Source: Podocnemis expansa (taxonomy: Eukaryota > Chordata > Testudines > Podocnemididae). From it: a stretch of 64,000 bases of DNA. Within the stretch, counting starts at the first letter, position 1. Every line of letters begins with the position of its first letter. The notes under the pieces were generated by a model. It had not been told where the DNA came from. It saw only the letters and a list, made by a program, of their open reading frames with translations, and made no database searches. Both the position numbers and the translations under genes were made by a program. Below, piece after piece: positions 8,691-21,054 of the stretch. The DNA lies in contig ML681995.1 of assembly GCA_007922195.1 (NCBI GenBank), positions 13,819,879-13,883,878 on the forward strand, written 5' to 3'.

Positions 8691-10949
8691 TTTTTTGCGT
8701 GTGTGCAAACGTGATGTTCCCTCTTATTTGGGCACCAGTGTCATGTGCAAATTGTCATGAAATGTATCCGCAGGGACCTGCATACTTGTGATTTGTGAAC
8801 ACCTATTTCAAGCAGGTACAAATAAGCTATCATGAATAATTGGCCTTGCATGGCAAATTTTCAGCCTGGCCTTCCATTTGCTCCAAATAATGTTTTGGCA
8901 CAAATTTGTAGCCACAATCCTCTATAATTGCTAGTAAAGTATGTGGACATCACAGGGCAAATTTTTAAAGGGGTAAGACCCAGTCTCCATTTTTGTAGAG
9001 GAAAACTGTTTGCACAAGAATTGCACCTTCATTTTTGCACGTGAAAAATGGACTAAGTGCACAAATGAAAGTATGTGTGTCTCTAAAAAGTTTCTAATTT
9101 ACACCCATAGCCAAACAGCTAGAGATGCAAGTATTCTGACTTATGCCTGCAGCTCAATTGGAGATGCAATTTGTACCTGCAGAACAGGAAAGTAGGCCCT
9201 TAAAAATTTGCCTTCCTAAGTGACCAATATGTTGGGTGCAAAGAACTGCTGTTGTAAATCTATTAGTGTGTTTTGCCTCACTATCATGGTATTTTCCGTA
9301 TCTGTTATAGACATAACCTGCAAGACAAGTGCATCTGGTACTCCCTAGGGAGTTACAGATGACTGCTGGATCTGTATATACCACGTAATAGTTGACCATA
9401 TTTGCAGTTAGGTATTACAGAAAATATCTTGAACATTGAGGGAACACTGTAGAACAGATAATGAAATAACCTTACTTATTTATCTTGGGTAACACTGGCA
9501 AATTTTTAAGTGTTGCTACTGTATGTTGTGTGTCACAAGGCACTCAATCCACAGAAGACTTCTTGTCACTGTGAAATTGGAAGTGCCCTAGTTTTGCATA
9601 TTAAGTTCAACTCAGTTGCAACTTTCCTTGTTAAGAGATACTGTGATGGTGAAAATTGAAGATTTAATATGATCTTTGGTGCTGTTCCTGGGAGGATGCC
9701 TATTTTTCTTTTTCCCTTTTCTGTATGTTGTTACAACCAGATGGTATTAAGGAGTCATCTCCTAGAAATATTTAATGATGTGGAGATACCCAGAATCCTA
9801 TACACAGCTGCAACATTAACTGTTTTTCTTCTCATCCCCAGAACTAATTAGATTCTTTTTTATGTCTTCGGTAGAAGGTTCGTAAAATTGTCAATTTACT
9901 GATCAAAATTCACATACCCCCGTTATTTTACGACATTAGGAAAGGCATCTGATAGTGTTGAATGCACCTATATGTTCAATATCCTGCACACAGCTTTGAT
10001 TCTGGAAACATATTCATCTCATGGATGAAACATTAGGCAATAAAACTATAGCTATGGTAACAACTAAAGAGACAGCCTTTCTTTAGCATCAGCTGGGTGA
10101 AATTGGAAGTAATGGTTATTTGCTTAGCATAGCTGACAGTTTTAAATCCCCATTAAATTTTCTCTTAGCCACTACTTAAGATGAAATAGCCATTAATAGG
10201 CTACCAGCTGGCCTATAGGAAGTAAGTGTGTAACTTCCTTAACCTTAGTAAAATTTTAGACTGGAATATTGGGAAATATTGAGTGAAGCAGAGTGCCCAA
10301 GTTAAACTGTTTGCTCAGGATAGTCTATGGAAACTGCTTAGATTTGTTACCCTTATATTTGTTATCCTTCCCATATACTATATCTACTCAAAAGAATTGA
10401 CATGATTATTACTGATTTTCTCTGGTATGAAGAATGACAAAGAGAGACTAAAGAAACTATTGAACAAGTACAGTGGTTAAAGTATATTGAAGCAAATAGG
10501 GGAACCCGGAAGGAGGGAGAGATCTCCCTCTGCTTCAAACAGAGAGATCTCTGCCTCTCCCCCCTCACACCCCTCCCTAGTTATCCCTTCTTCCATTTAC
10601 TGCTACACAATTCCTAGCTCATTCAGAAGCTTAAATTGCCTAATTCTTGATTGGACAACATCATCACTAACTTGAGTCACATACTGAACACCATGGCTTT
10701 AGACCTTTGTTGAAACATTTGGAGCCCATATGGAGACAACGCATGTCAGCATCACAGCCTCCTATAAAAGATGAGACCTTACATAGAATATCTGAAATCC
10801 AGGCACATAGGTCACATTCTTCTTGTCATGTGAGTGATGATTCAGGGGCCTAATTCACCTGATTCAAGGGCCTGACTTTTGCTATCTCTTGGATCCATTC
10901 TCTCTCTGATCATGACTTGCAAAGAGAGCTGTACAAGTTAAGGATATTG
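8691..10949. other. No recognisable feature
   Basis: About 2.2 kb of AT-rich sequence with only small, unsupported open frames (for example 9154-9399 minus and 9669-9851 plus). I see no repeat that I can name and no RNA gene. Confidence 0.45.
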
Positions 10950-10957
10950 GTGTAAGC

Positions 10958-11170
10958 CAGCGGTTCCCAACTCTTTTGACTTAACGGCCACAAATAGCAT
11001 TTTTACAGCCTTGAAGGCTCACCAGTCAATCAACTCATGAAAAATGCTTTGACAAATACACCGTTAAGGACTATATATCACTATACATTTAAACATTTTG
11101 ATGCTACTGTGCTCATTTTTACATTCACTCATTTACACCTATAAATGGCTCACAGCATGTTACTCACTCA
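10958..11170 (+). mobile_element. hAT-type element, left end only
   Basis: Starts CAGCGGTTCCCAACTCTTTTG, the form of left terminus common in hAT/Charlie-like elements, followed by an AT-rich interior (GACTTAACGGCCACAAATAG). No matching CAACCGCTG-type right end or 8-bp duplication was found within the next kilobase. The copy is truncated, or its right end is diverged beyond recognition by eye. Confidence 0.5.
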
Positions 11171-11189
11171 CAGACAAAGTACTAGTGTA

Positions 11190-11800
11190 GATGAGTGACT
11201 ATCACTGCACACTGAAGCACATGGCCTGGCAACTAAGTCACAGTGGGTGGCCTGCTAAGTGCAGGCCAGACTGGAAGGCACAGGTGTTTAGAGTCCTGCC
11301 CCTCCTCAAGCATGGTGGGTCCTACCTGCTCAACCAGCAGTCCCCTGCCCCACTCCGCCTGGCCGCCACTGCACCTAGATGGAAGGTGTTCAGCAAGGAG
11401 CAAGCTCCTGCTTGCTGCTCTCCCATCCCCTGGCTGCAGCAGGGAAACCACACACGTCCTGCAGGCTCCTGCACTCCACCTGGGTCCTTAGGCAGTGGCT
11501 TCCTTCTGCAGCCAGGGGGATGGAAGATCAGTGCTCCCCTCCCTCTGGCTCCAGCTATGACCCCAGCATCTAGGGACCCAGGCAGAGTGCTTTGCCATAC
11601 TACCTGCTGGAGCCAGTGGGGGAGGAGAGAGCTGATCTATACATATAGCCAGGGATTTCCCTAACCCCCCCCCACACCCCCTCTGCACCCCTCCCCTGAA
11701 TTTCCCAACACCTCCACCAGTTATCTGCTAGTAACAGTTATACCAAATTAATGAGCACCCTCCTAAACCTCCCCCTACACCCCTCAATTTCAAGTCCTGG
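11190..11800. other. GC-rich stretch with chance open frames
   Basis: A GC-rich block with open frames of 157 codons (11191-11664 plus) and 60-80 codons in other phases on both strands. The translations are rich in Pro, Ser and Leu with no conserved pattern, and a C-run (CCCCCCCCC) follows at about 11664. It may be interior sequence of the element starting at 10958. No gene is called. Confidence 0.4.
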
Positions 11801-11924
11801 GGAGAATACTGTATATAGCTTACATCTTTTACATTTAGCTTTCCAATTCCACCATAATTATCCTAAAAGAAGTGTTGTTTACCTCTTTGCATAACACAAG
11901 AACCAGGCTCACACAATGAAATTA

Positions 11925-12297
11925 ATAGGCAGCAGTTCTAAAACAATCAGAAAGGAAGCTTCTTCATACAAAACACAGTCAATCCATGCAACCTGTTGCC
12001 AGGAGATGTTATAAAGGCCATCAGGATTCAAAAAAGAATGAGATAAATCCATGCATGGTTAGTCCATCAGTGGCTATTAACTAAGCTGGTCAGGGGTGCA
12101 ATCCTGTGTTCTGGGTACGACCTAAGCCTCTGACAGCCAGATTCGAGAAGAGGATGACAGGGGATGGATCACTCAATAATTGCCCTTTTCTACTCTTTCA
12201 CTCTAAAGCATCTGGCATCAGCCTGTGTTGGAAGACAGGATAGTGGACTAGACAGACCATTGGTCTGAGACAGTGTGGTCATGCTTATGTTCTTATG
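11925..12297 (+). mobile_element. CR1-type LINE 3' fragment (TTCTTATG end)
   Basis: The left part still resembles the last ORF2 codons of a CR1-like element, in broken frames (AGGAAGCTTCTTCATACAAAAC, then CAACCTGTTGCC). The right part is the 3'UTR with the familiar GACCATTGGTCTGA phrase, ending at GTTCTTATG. No reverse transcriptase core is left. Confidence 0.75.
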
Positions 12298-15210
12298 GAA
12301 GTCAGCAAATCAACAAGAAAAAAAAAATTCAGCACATTTTACAATGCAGATGCACACCATATGACCATGCAAGAAAAAGGTGGTGAATAAAATGGTTCAG
12401 ACTAAAAGCCCTGATCCTTTGTTAGCTGGTATCATGTCTTCATCTACCCTTCAGAGAAAAGGTAGGAAACATTTTCATTCAGGTCTGGTAGAGGTCCTGT
12501 ATCTACTTTGCAAAGGTGTAAATGAGTAAGGGTGTAGAGCAGCGGAGAACCAGGTTTCAATACTTGCATAAATGTGTTTGTGCTGATATATCACAGATGC
12601 TAGACATGTTTAAAATGTTTTCTGATTAAATCAATGTCTATAGCATTGCAGTCAGGCATTTCAAAAAGCTGCTGCTTTAGGACAATCTCAGAAAATGCAT
12701 ATTGGTGTCTTACGCTTTCTCTTCATGGCTTGGTAGTTCATAGCCCCAGCGCCTCTGGGCTTGCCGTGTCCACTATCAAAGTAAAAAAGACTGCTTAAGT
12801 CCCAGTATCTCTTTCATTACAAATGAAGCTCTGGGTCTGCATCATTGCCTGAACACTTCCTGGTACACCCCAGGGGGTATGTAGGATCAAAGAGCCAATT
12901 AGGGATCACTGAAACAAGTCTATCAGGTCACCTGAGGTGGAGGTTTCCACTAAGGTGCAGCCTCTATGGATTGTGGGTCACAGGTTAGAGCTACTGCCAC
13001 ATGCCACTATGGAATTGTTGATTACCTTGTGGGCCTGGGTTCAGCTCCTATCAATTCTTACAGTGTCTTTGCAGTAACATTTTATTTTGGTTCTTTGAGC
13101 TGAGGTTGTTTGGTCACTGAGCTCACTGTGTACAGGGGACAAGTTGTGCTTCTGCTTCTCTAATCAAATCCAGAGCCCGGGAAGAGCAAGAACAAGCTAC
13201 ACTGAAAAGCAAAACTCCTGCCTCATCTCACAGTGAATGACTGGATGATACATTTAGTTATTCTCTAATATGGGATCTTGCCAAACCTTTGTTCAGTAAT
13301 GTGCTAGATGACATTGGATCTCATCTCTCCTTCTAGAGAAGTCCCAGCACAGACAAGGATGTGGTACCTCACAAATGCCAACTCAATGTCTTTTGAAGTG
13401 ATAGGTCTTCAGTTCTTTTCTCACTGTAGCACTGCAACCATGCAACAATACACAAACTGAGGAGGAGCAATTTATCTGTATGAACAAGTAAAATGTCATC
13501 AAATTTTCCATCATAAAGGGTAAGTAAATATATTATGTGCCTAGGTTCTGCTTAAATTTCATTCCAATATTGGAAAGCTGTTGTATCATATTTGTGTGGT
13601 TTACCTGATACTGGTGTTTTGAGTGTTGGTTTGTGATATAGGTTCCTTGTACTGCACACACTGAAACTGAAAACAACCCTCAGCCCACAATACTATTCCA
13701 GAGAAAAAAGGAGAGCCAAGTATCTCCAGCATAATTAGGAGCTACAGCAGAACCTCTTCACATAAGGTAAAGAGAAACTACAGATATTGACAAATCTCTC
13801 TTCTGGTTTTGTTTATTTCCTCTACTATAATTCTGTAATTCCTTCCAAATTCTGTTCAAAACCATATTGTGTGGGCACAGATCTGAAATACAAAAAGATT
13901 CTAAGGTTCAAGAAAGTTCAAGTTCCAAAGGACAAACCTTAGTGAGATCATGTAAGCAAATCCTTGGTTTTGAGAGATTTGTATAAATTCAGCAGTGCGT
14001 GTGTGGATTTGCTGGAACTACCAGTAGTGACTTTAATAATATGTTCACTGAAGTATATTATCCAGCCAATAGCTATTCTGTGTGCTTTATGGAAATCCAG
14101 ACTTGGTGTGGACCCAGGTAAATGGAAGATAAAGCTGAAACTTCCACTGTACAGGGCCCTGTTTGTGTCTATAGTTGCAGTTATTGTGTTTTAGAATGAC
14201 TTACTCCATATATTACAACGTGCTTGTATCCCTGGTGACTTGTCCCAAAAACCTAGGCTGAACTTCTGGCACAGCATAAACAAAAGTTTGCATGTATTCA
14301 GAGACAGAAATTTTCAAAAGACCATTAACACTCAGCTTGTGAATTCCTCTCCCATCCTCTAAATAAAATGGCTAGTGTAGTGAATAACTTCTGGTTTGTA
14401 AATAAAGTTCTGAATTTGAATGAAAGATAACTTTAGGGTCTTGGAGGCTTGAGTTTTACCTTTCACCTGGCTCTATTGCTTATTTTTTACCTGGTGGGAA
14501 CTTGGCTGCTCTTGCTCATTCTACAATTGTTGGCCTATTGAATGTTATAAGCAATCGCCAACTATTTATGTTGTTTGTGCATTTATAAACTTTTGAAGTC
14601 AAGTGCATGCAACCATCTAAAGAACTCTCAGTGAGAGTGCAGCTTCCATCTTATCTGCATCTCTTGCTTCCAACAATCTGTCTAACAATGCATCCTTTTT
14701 TTCTCTGTTGTGCACTAGTCTGTTAAAGGAAGAGGCCGCTAGAAGAGACATGGAATAAGATGTGGTCTAGGTTCCAAGCTACTTCATGATCTGTAAATAC
14801 CTCTGTGGAAATCAGGAGCGTGAAAGGTGAGTTGATATGCACCGCTTTAAGAACACATTGAAACAAATGTGCAAGGCATTATTTAGCATTCTTGTGGTAT
14901 GCGAAATTATAGCAATTCATCCCTGCAGCTGCCTGTAATGTTTGAGAGAAGTCCTATATTAATTGGCTAGAGGAAGGGGGAAAAAGAAAGTCCAGTTCAC
15001 AAAGGAAGTTAGCAGACTCCGTAAACAAGATGTCTTCACAAGGTTTACTTCTGAAAAATAAATCTAGCTAAAATCACACACACTCTCACACTCAGTTCCA
15101 TTCTCTTTCTCAGACTGTAGACTTACTCTCTGGCAGTTTCTTGTGCACTGCTTGTTCATGTAGCATAGAGGACAACTGACTTTGACCTTCTAAATCTCTC
15201 CTATTACTAC
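12298..15210. other. No recognisable feature
   Basis: Nearly 3 kb without a repeat or gene that I can identify with confidence. The open frame of 76 codons at 13964-14194 contains hydrophobic stretches but has no start, splice or similarity support. Confidence 0.45.
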
Positions 15211-15213
15211 TTA

Positions 15214-15495
15214 GTGCAGGGCAGTAGATCAATACAGTCTGGATTTCAATACATTGGGGTTACTACTGCTTTCGTGAGTACTTCTACATTGTGTGCTAAC
15301 CATATCACCCATGCGTCTGTCATAGTCCAGAACGTGGTGGGAGAATGGATTATTTGGATGCTTCACCATTTTGTTTTATGGGTTTTTCCGAATGCACTGC
15401 AACTGTGTCATCATTTCTGTTCAAGTTTCAAAAAAAAAAGGGGGGGGGCGCTTGATGTCTTCCGTAACACCACAGTGTGGAGGGTGGGGGACTAA
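15214..15495 (+). repeat. Unclassified repeat copy (partner at 16841-17095, opposite strand)
   Basis: The stretch 15348-15405 matches the reverse complement of 16892-16949 at about 76% identity without gaps (both read GAT-ATTTGGATGCTTCA). The open frames through the two places encode related peptides, IIWMLHH...VFPN here and IIWMLQH...VSPN there. This suggests two copies of one unnamed element that may once have been coding. A run of A then G (AAAAAAAAAAGGGGGGGGG) follows at about 15431-15449. Confidence 0.45.
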
Positions 15496-15812
15496 AAGAA
15501 GATGACTTAGAGGAAGAATAAGGAAAAATCTGCTTTAGTTCATGAGACAGCAATTGATGTGCTTCCACTCTCATAGGTTTGGATGGTAGAAAGATTAAGA
15601 GCAAGGCAAGATGCCAATTGTTGACTTACAGCACTTAGCAACCATACAATGCTGGTAGGAAATTGTGTCTTGACTTTGGAACAGCTGACTAAGCGGAGTA
15701 GTTTGAAATGTGTGCCTGCATTAGAGCTGGACTTTGGGTACTTGGCAATGACAATATAATGAAATTGCTGGCATTCTAGACAGCTTACATACAAATCCTC
15801 TGGCTTGGTGGG

Positions 15813-15833
15813 TTTTTTTTTTTTTTTTTTTTT
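15813..15833. repeat. Poly-T tract
   Basis: An uninterrupted run of 21 T. Confidence 0.95.
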
Positions 15834-15990
15834 GCTTATACCTCATTATATTAAGAGTTTTTGCGGGGGAGGAGCAGTCATCAGTTAAGAGTAAATAAGG
15901 GACTCTGAGACCATTGGTTCTTGGCTAGCTCTGGGAGGAATGGAAATATCACTTTTCTTTGCAGGTAGCACAGTGACTTCTGAAAATATG

Positions 15991-16330
15991 GAGTCAGAGA
16001 CTGTAAGGTTAGAAGAGATCATCATGATCACCTAGTTTGGATGCCTGCATAAACACAGGCCAGAGAATTTCACCCACCCATTCCTGTAATAGACCCCTAA
16101 CATCTGGCTGAGTTATGGATGTTCTCAAGTCATGGTTTAGACTCCAAGTTCCAGAGAATCCACCATTTATATTAGTTTAAACCTGCAAGTTTGCTGTGTT
16201 GCAGAGGAGCGTGAAACCCCTCAAGGTCTCTGCCAGTGTGACCCAGGGGGAGGAGTCAGGGATTCCTTCCAGACCCAAAATCTAGCAACCAGCTTAGGCC
16301 CTGAGAATGGGAACTAGACCCTCGTGTGCT
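15991..16330 (-). mobile_element. CR1 LINE 3' fragment
   Basis: The plus strand begins GAGTCAGAGACTGTAAGGTTAG and continues GATCATCATGATCACCTAG, the reverse complement of a CR1 3' end. Further in are the CR1 3'UTR phrases around TGACCCAGGGGGAGGAGTCAGG, GATTCCTTCCAGACCC and TAGGCCCTGAGAATGGG. It is diverged and probably old; the inner boundary near 16330 is approximate. Confidence 0.75.
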
Positions 16331-16840
16331 TGGTGAGACTCAGTGCTCTGCCTGGATCCTGCCAGTGGCTTTGGCATCCCTGTTTCTGAAACAGGCCAGT
16401 GCCTGTGAAAAGCTCTCCCCTGCCATTCTCTGGAAAAGAAGAGCCTGACTGAATTAGAGTTCCTACATGTTAGGGTGAAGATGGCTGATCTGTCTGGGGA
16501 GATATGATGGGCACTGTTTCATCCCGCACCTGGGATTTTGGACTGGACTTTGAAGCCTTTCTCCGTTGCCATTTGCTGCTGTTGTTTCTCTTAATCATTA
16601 TTAAAGGCAAGCAAGAAGCTCTTCACTCTAGAGAAATGATCTCTAATGATGTGCAACTACTGTGAGCAGGGAAGACGCAATGTGAACTGTGTGATTACTC
16701 ATGTTTCTGTTGGTATTCTTATCCCCACCCCATCGCACATATGCACTCCCTGTCAGGATGGACTTTCTATAACACCCTCCATCCAAGTAGTTCAGACCGC
16801 TGAGCGCAAGCAAACCAATGAAACTCTTTGCACCCAGCAC
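16331..16840. other. No recognisable feature
   Basis: No repeat or exon recognised. Small overlapping frames on both strands at 16640-16920 are unsupported. Confidence 0.4.
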
Positions 16841-17095
16841 TCAGTTAAGGGATATGCTCTTAGACAGATTGGTGGAATGGAAGCACCAAGACAGTTCTGT
16901 TGTATTTGGAGAAACCTGTGAAATCAAATGCTGAAGCATCCAAATGATCCTTGACCTGAAACAGAGGTCAGAGCAGCATTTAAGGAACTGATTGTCTAGA
17001 GATGCCCAGAAAAGTGAGGTTTGACAAATAGGATGAATGAACCCAAAAATTCTCAAGGGAAGTGTAGCAGTTTCATGCAGCTCCCCCAACCCCAC
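16841..17095 (-). repeat. Unclassified repeat copy, inverted relative to 15214-15495
   Basis: See the partner at 15214-15495. The minus-strand frame of 84 codons contains IIWMLQHLISQVSPN, matching the partner's IIWMLHHFVLWVFPN at 9 of 15 residues. Outside this block the two copies are too diverged to align by eye. Confidence 0.4.
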
Positions 17096-18730
17096 TTGTC
17101 CAGTCCCCCATCACCATAGACCTCAGCTTCATGCTCACATCAGCGCTCTTTGTTTACACAGCTTTACTCACTACCAGCTACAAATATAGACACAGCTTTA
17201 GCAGCCCCTAGGGCCTCACTTCTCCAGCCACAAGCCAAGGGAAGGTCACCCTCCACTGAAGCTTCTCCCTACGCTGGTTGTTTGCCTCCCCCACCTGCTT
17301 GCACTTCCTTCTGGTGAGTTTCTGTGGAGTTAACAGCCCCTGCAGCTGCTCTTTGCTGGCTCCCTGCTGCAGGATACACCCAGCCTCCTCCTGCTTCTAC
17401 TAATTAGGGCACCATTGGCAGAGGGCAGAACCAGCCAGGCTGTTCCTCGTACTCCATCACCGAAAGAAGAGTACATGTGGGCCTTCCTTTGACAAGGGCA
17501 ACATGGGTTCTGTGCAGGCAAAGCAGCATGGAGTCTCCTGGCAGAATTGGTGGTAGATGTAGGCCACACAGACAGCTTCCTAGCGTGCTGGGCTTTTGAG
17601 AGTCACTCTGCTTTGCCTGTCCTCCACCCACCAGCTGGGAGCTGCACTATCCTATGTGGCTTTTCATGGGAGCCTGCTCCTTTAAGAAAGCCCCGTTTCA
17701 CCGTACACTGGCTGTAGAAGCTTGGCCCTGCTATAGGAATGTGGTTCCAGCCCTACTGCCTCCCCTCCTGAGACAGGTTTGTGAAAAGGGGTGCACAGGG
17801 TGGCCAAATGTCTAGCACTGGTTCTGGTCGATGGAGTGTGTCATGGAAGGGTGAGAGAGGGGAGGCAAAAGAGGACCGACCATGGCAGCTGAGAAACCAG
17901 TGGCAGGAGCAGGAGGGAGAAGTAAGGGAGAGGAGCTACGAGGGAAGTGCAAGCCAGTAGCTCCTGGGGAGAGCTGGGATCAGGAACGGGATCTTCGAAA
18001 GCCATGACTCAGTCAGGAGGGTGCAGCAGGTAGAAGCAGAGGGTGAGGTAGAAAGGATCCTGTACAGGCTTTTTTCACCTAGGGGCAGCAGGCACCATTC
18101 AAAGGATGCAGAGGACAGGTTCTCACACTCTGGACACCAGCGTGAGCCAGCACAAGGTGGAGATGCCAGCCTATGCACAGCCTGAAGCATGGCATGACTT
18201 TGCCTTCATCTCCCAAGCAGCTCCAGGGCAATACACCAGTGCTAATAAGCAACACAGGCTCTGGCCACAATGCTTTCCCACGCCTGCTGTGGCATTGCTG
18301 TTGCTTGCAGCCCACATGGTTTGGCATTGCTCTTTTGGGGAATTCTTGTTTCTTTCCTGTGTACTGCCAGCCCTTCTCCTGCTACAGGATCTCCAGTTCC
18401 CACCTGCCCTTTATTGTGAAGTTGCACATCTCCACCCTGGGAATGCTCTGCCTACCAGGTGGACTCTGCCATGTAGTTTAAAGTTGCCAGTGGCTGCTTA
18501 ATTTTGCCATCTTCTGGCATGACTATATGCTGAGGAAAAATACAGGGAGCTGTCTTGATTCTTATAGACACATCCTGACTTGTGTTTTCCATGCTCTGTG
18601 ATCTGTCAGTTCAGGGATCCTGGGCACTGTTGCGTGGTGGGTTTGTTTTTTTTTTTTTTGCTTCTTTATGGGAAGGGGACACCAGTGCTCATGGGCATGT
18701 GCAGTTTGTGGGAAAACTATCCTCACATCT
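17096..18730. other. No recognisable feature
   Basis: GC-moderate sequence with many short overlapping frames on both strands (up to 131 codons, 18106-18501 plus). None shows a domain, a splice pattern or strand-specific coding signal. No repeat named. Confidence 0.4.
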
Positions 18731-18734
18731 TTTT

Positions 18735-18860
18735 TTGGAAACCTGCAGAGTAACAGGGCCTGAAGTCACATGGCAAGCCAATAGTAGCCAGGCAATGAAC
18801 CCAGATCTTCTAACTCCTAATCCTCTATTCCAGCAACTAAAGCGGACAGTGCTCCTTCCA
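18735..18860 (-). repeat. Probable MIR SINE fragment
   Basis: The order 'aagtcacatggcaag', 'caatgaacccagatcttctaactcc' and 'tattccagca' follows the reverse complement of the MIR core. That core normally reads 'ggtcacacagctag ... gaacccaggtctt ... ctgactcc'. Confidence 0.5.
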
Positions 18861-19374
18861 CGGGCCCAAGCCATACTAGTAGGACACTGGTTGTACAGTT
18901 TTTGCAACTCTTAATTGGAGTTAATAGTATGCCATCCCTCACTGACAGCAGGCACTTCTCGTGGAATGCCTTATGAGCATCTCATTCTCCAGCGCCTCAG
19001 AGTATTACAACAGAAGGTGATGATAACATCGATTCTAAATAAATGAAGGCCTTATTGTCAATCATGCACTGCAGTCACTGCAATACGGAGAATTATTCTA
19101 TTTGGCTTTACTGGTGCTCTCACTGATATAGTTTAGATTAATGAGTCATCGATTCTCAGTCAAGAAGCTATTTAAAAAACACTCCTATTTCAGGGGATTG
19201 CATGGATGAATTGGTTAATTCTGCTTAGCTCTTGGTGGTGGTTTTGGATGGATGATGTGTCTTCTCTTTTTAGCACCCTGTTTTAATCTTAGTGGTTGGA
19301 ATATTTGGGATGCTTTTGTCTAGTTAAATTGTAATGTCATGTAGAACAGGGCATGGGAACAATATTGAATTTAC

Positions 19375-19565
19375 AAGACAAGGTAGGTAGGGTGGTAGCT
19401 GCAGCTGGACCAAGTTCTGTTGATGAGAGACAGATACTTTTGAGCCACACAGAGCTCATGTTTAGGTCTGGGAAAGGTAGTCTCAGCATCACAGCTAAAT
19501 GAAGGGTGGAACAGATTGTGTACCCCAAAGTTAGCACATTTTGCAAGGCACCATTCCACATATGC
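19375..19565 (-). mobile_element. Penelope-like element fragment
   Basis: Contains GTTGATGAGAGACAGATAC, TTGAGCCACACAGAGCTCATG, TTTAGGTCTGGGAAAGGTA, CAGCATCACAGCTAAAT and GGTGGAACAGATTGTG in order. These match the 5' inverted portion of the element at 41645-42326 (GGTGAGAGAGACAGG, TGAGCCGCAGAGAGC, TTCAGGCCTGGGAAAGGTA, GAACAGATTG). No coding region is retained, and orientation is given relative to the 3'UTR of that family. Confidence 0.7.
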
Positions 19566-19740
19566 CTCTGCAGTCAGAGGACAAAAAGAGGGGGTTGGTG
19601 AGATACAGATTCTTCTAAAAAGCTGTGTATCCAGTGTGTTGGGTCAGTCCATGATTTTTAGAGTCTAGCAAACTTATGAAGTTGAAGCTCCCAGTGTCAC
19701 CTTTCGAAAATGTGAGCATTGCGTTTGAAGGCCGTTTTCC

Positions 19741-19933
19741 TTAGAGGCCCTCAAATTTATTTCATCCTGACCACTGAGGGTGTGCAAAATGCTAATTATC
19801 AGAAGCTATTCTCAGTAAGCTAGGGTGGATTTGATTTAGTGACCGAGAGGTGGTTGGCTCCCACAAGTTATTGGGTCCCCCAGCAACCTTGCTTCTCTTA
19901 TTCCCGACAATCCTCTACAGAGCCGAACAAAAT
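19741..19933 (+). repeat. Left arm of a 193-bp inverted repeat
   Basis: Aligns without a single gap to the reverse complement of 20306-20498, with 24 mismatches counted by eye (about 87.5% identity). Shared stretches include CTGAGGGTGTGCAAAATG and GGGTGGATTTGATTTAGTGAC. The 372-bp loop does not pair. No clear target duplication flanks the pair. It could be a foldback-type transposon or two inverted copies of one dispersed repeat. Confidence 0.9.
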
Positions 19934-20305
19934 CTGTCATTAACTATTATTCTAAATTGTCCCTGAGAAAAGGGGAAATGTTGGCAGACCTTGTGTCTTT
20001 AGTGCTGAGTCATTTCACCATCCAGCAGCCAGATCTTGCCCTAGTGCGTAGGTTGGTGCTGAGAAAGGAAATGATGCTGTGCGAATAAGAAAGGAGATAA
20101 TGCTGTGCAAAGGATTCGGGCACACTGAGTCTCTTGGCCATGATGGAGAGCCAGCAGAAGTGGGAGAAGGAATGTTTCCTTCCAGCTCTGGATCAAGTTT
20201 GCTTGATGTTGGATCTTGTTTCAGTGGCAAGGGATATTGAAACCTGGGCCAAGATTCAGGCTTGACCCATGCACAAATGACTTGTGCTCAGGTTACGTGG
20301 TGAAC

Positions 20306-20498
20306 ATTTTGCTGAACTCTGTAGAGGATTGTCAGGAATATGAGAAGCAGGGTTGCTGGGAGACCCGATAAGTTGTGGGAGTCAACCACCTCTCAGTCAC
20401 TAAATCAAATCCACCCTGGCTTGGTGGGAATAGGTTCTGATAATTCTCATTTTGCACACCCTCAGTAGTCAGGGTGAAATAAATTAGAGGGGCTCTAT
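20306..20498 (-). repeat. Right arm of a 193-bp inverted repeat
   Basis: Partner of 19741-19933. If transcribed across both arms, the RNA could fold into a long imperfect duplex. Small open frames across this arm (for example 20332-20598 minus) are incidental. Confidence 0.9.
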
Positions 20499-20754
20499 AC
20501 AGGTCTTGGTGGAAGAGGGCCCACACAGTGCAAACCACTGTAGCAGTTCGCACCCTCGTTGATTGTCTCAGTAAAAGTACCAATGGCTGAATGAGCAAGG
20601 TGAAGAAACCTCCCCAGAATTGGGCAAGGGGTCACTGATGAGGGAGTTAACATTGTTGTGGCTGATACTATACTGATGTATTGCTACCCAAAGGATTCCA
20701 GTCCCCAGGGTTGTTAATCCAGCACCCTGCATGTGCCCAAATGAACAACAGAGA

Positions 20755-20816
20755 TTTATAGATTCTAAGGCCAAGAAGAAGCTATTGTGACCCTTTGTAT
20801 GACACAGGCCATAGAC
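20755..20816 (-). mobile_element. Very short CR1 3' end
   Basis: ATAGATTCTAAGGCCAAGAAG and the following 'tattgtgaccctttgtatgacacaggcca' follow the reverse complement of the CR1 3' terminus, as at 4500-4606. Only about 60 bp. Confidence 0.65.
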
Positions 20817-21054
20817 ATAGCACAGTTTTTATTGACTATTTGAAACATTGATTTCCTTCAATGGATTATTTTGGAAGGAAAACTGCTTTAAAAAAAATGT
20901 CAATGTGCTAGGTGCCTTAGTAACAGCTGGCAAATGAATCAACCTGCTTCAGTGATGTATTCAGCACTGACTGTGACTAATCTAATCCAAACCTCCTCAT
21001 TTATAAACTTCCATTTTAAGCAAGTAGTGTGTTTGCATGTCAGTGTATATGCAC

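Noticed and set aside
11191..11664. A 157-codon open frame
   Set aside because: GC-rich composition with competing frames on both strands and no domain, splice or start context.
18106..18501. A 131-codon frame
   Set aside because: Overlapped by open frames in other phases and on the minus strand; no coding-specific pattern.
20332..20774. Two adjacent minus-strand frames of 88 and 68 codons
   Set aside because: They lie in the right arm of the inverted repeat and a CR1 remnant; no domain content.
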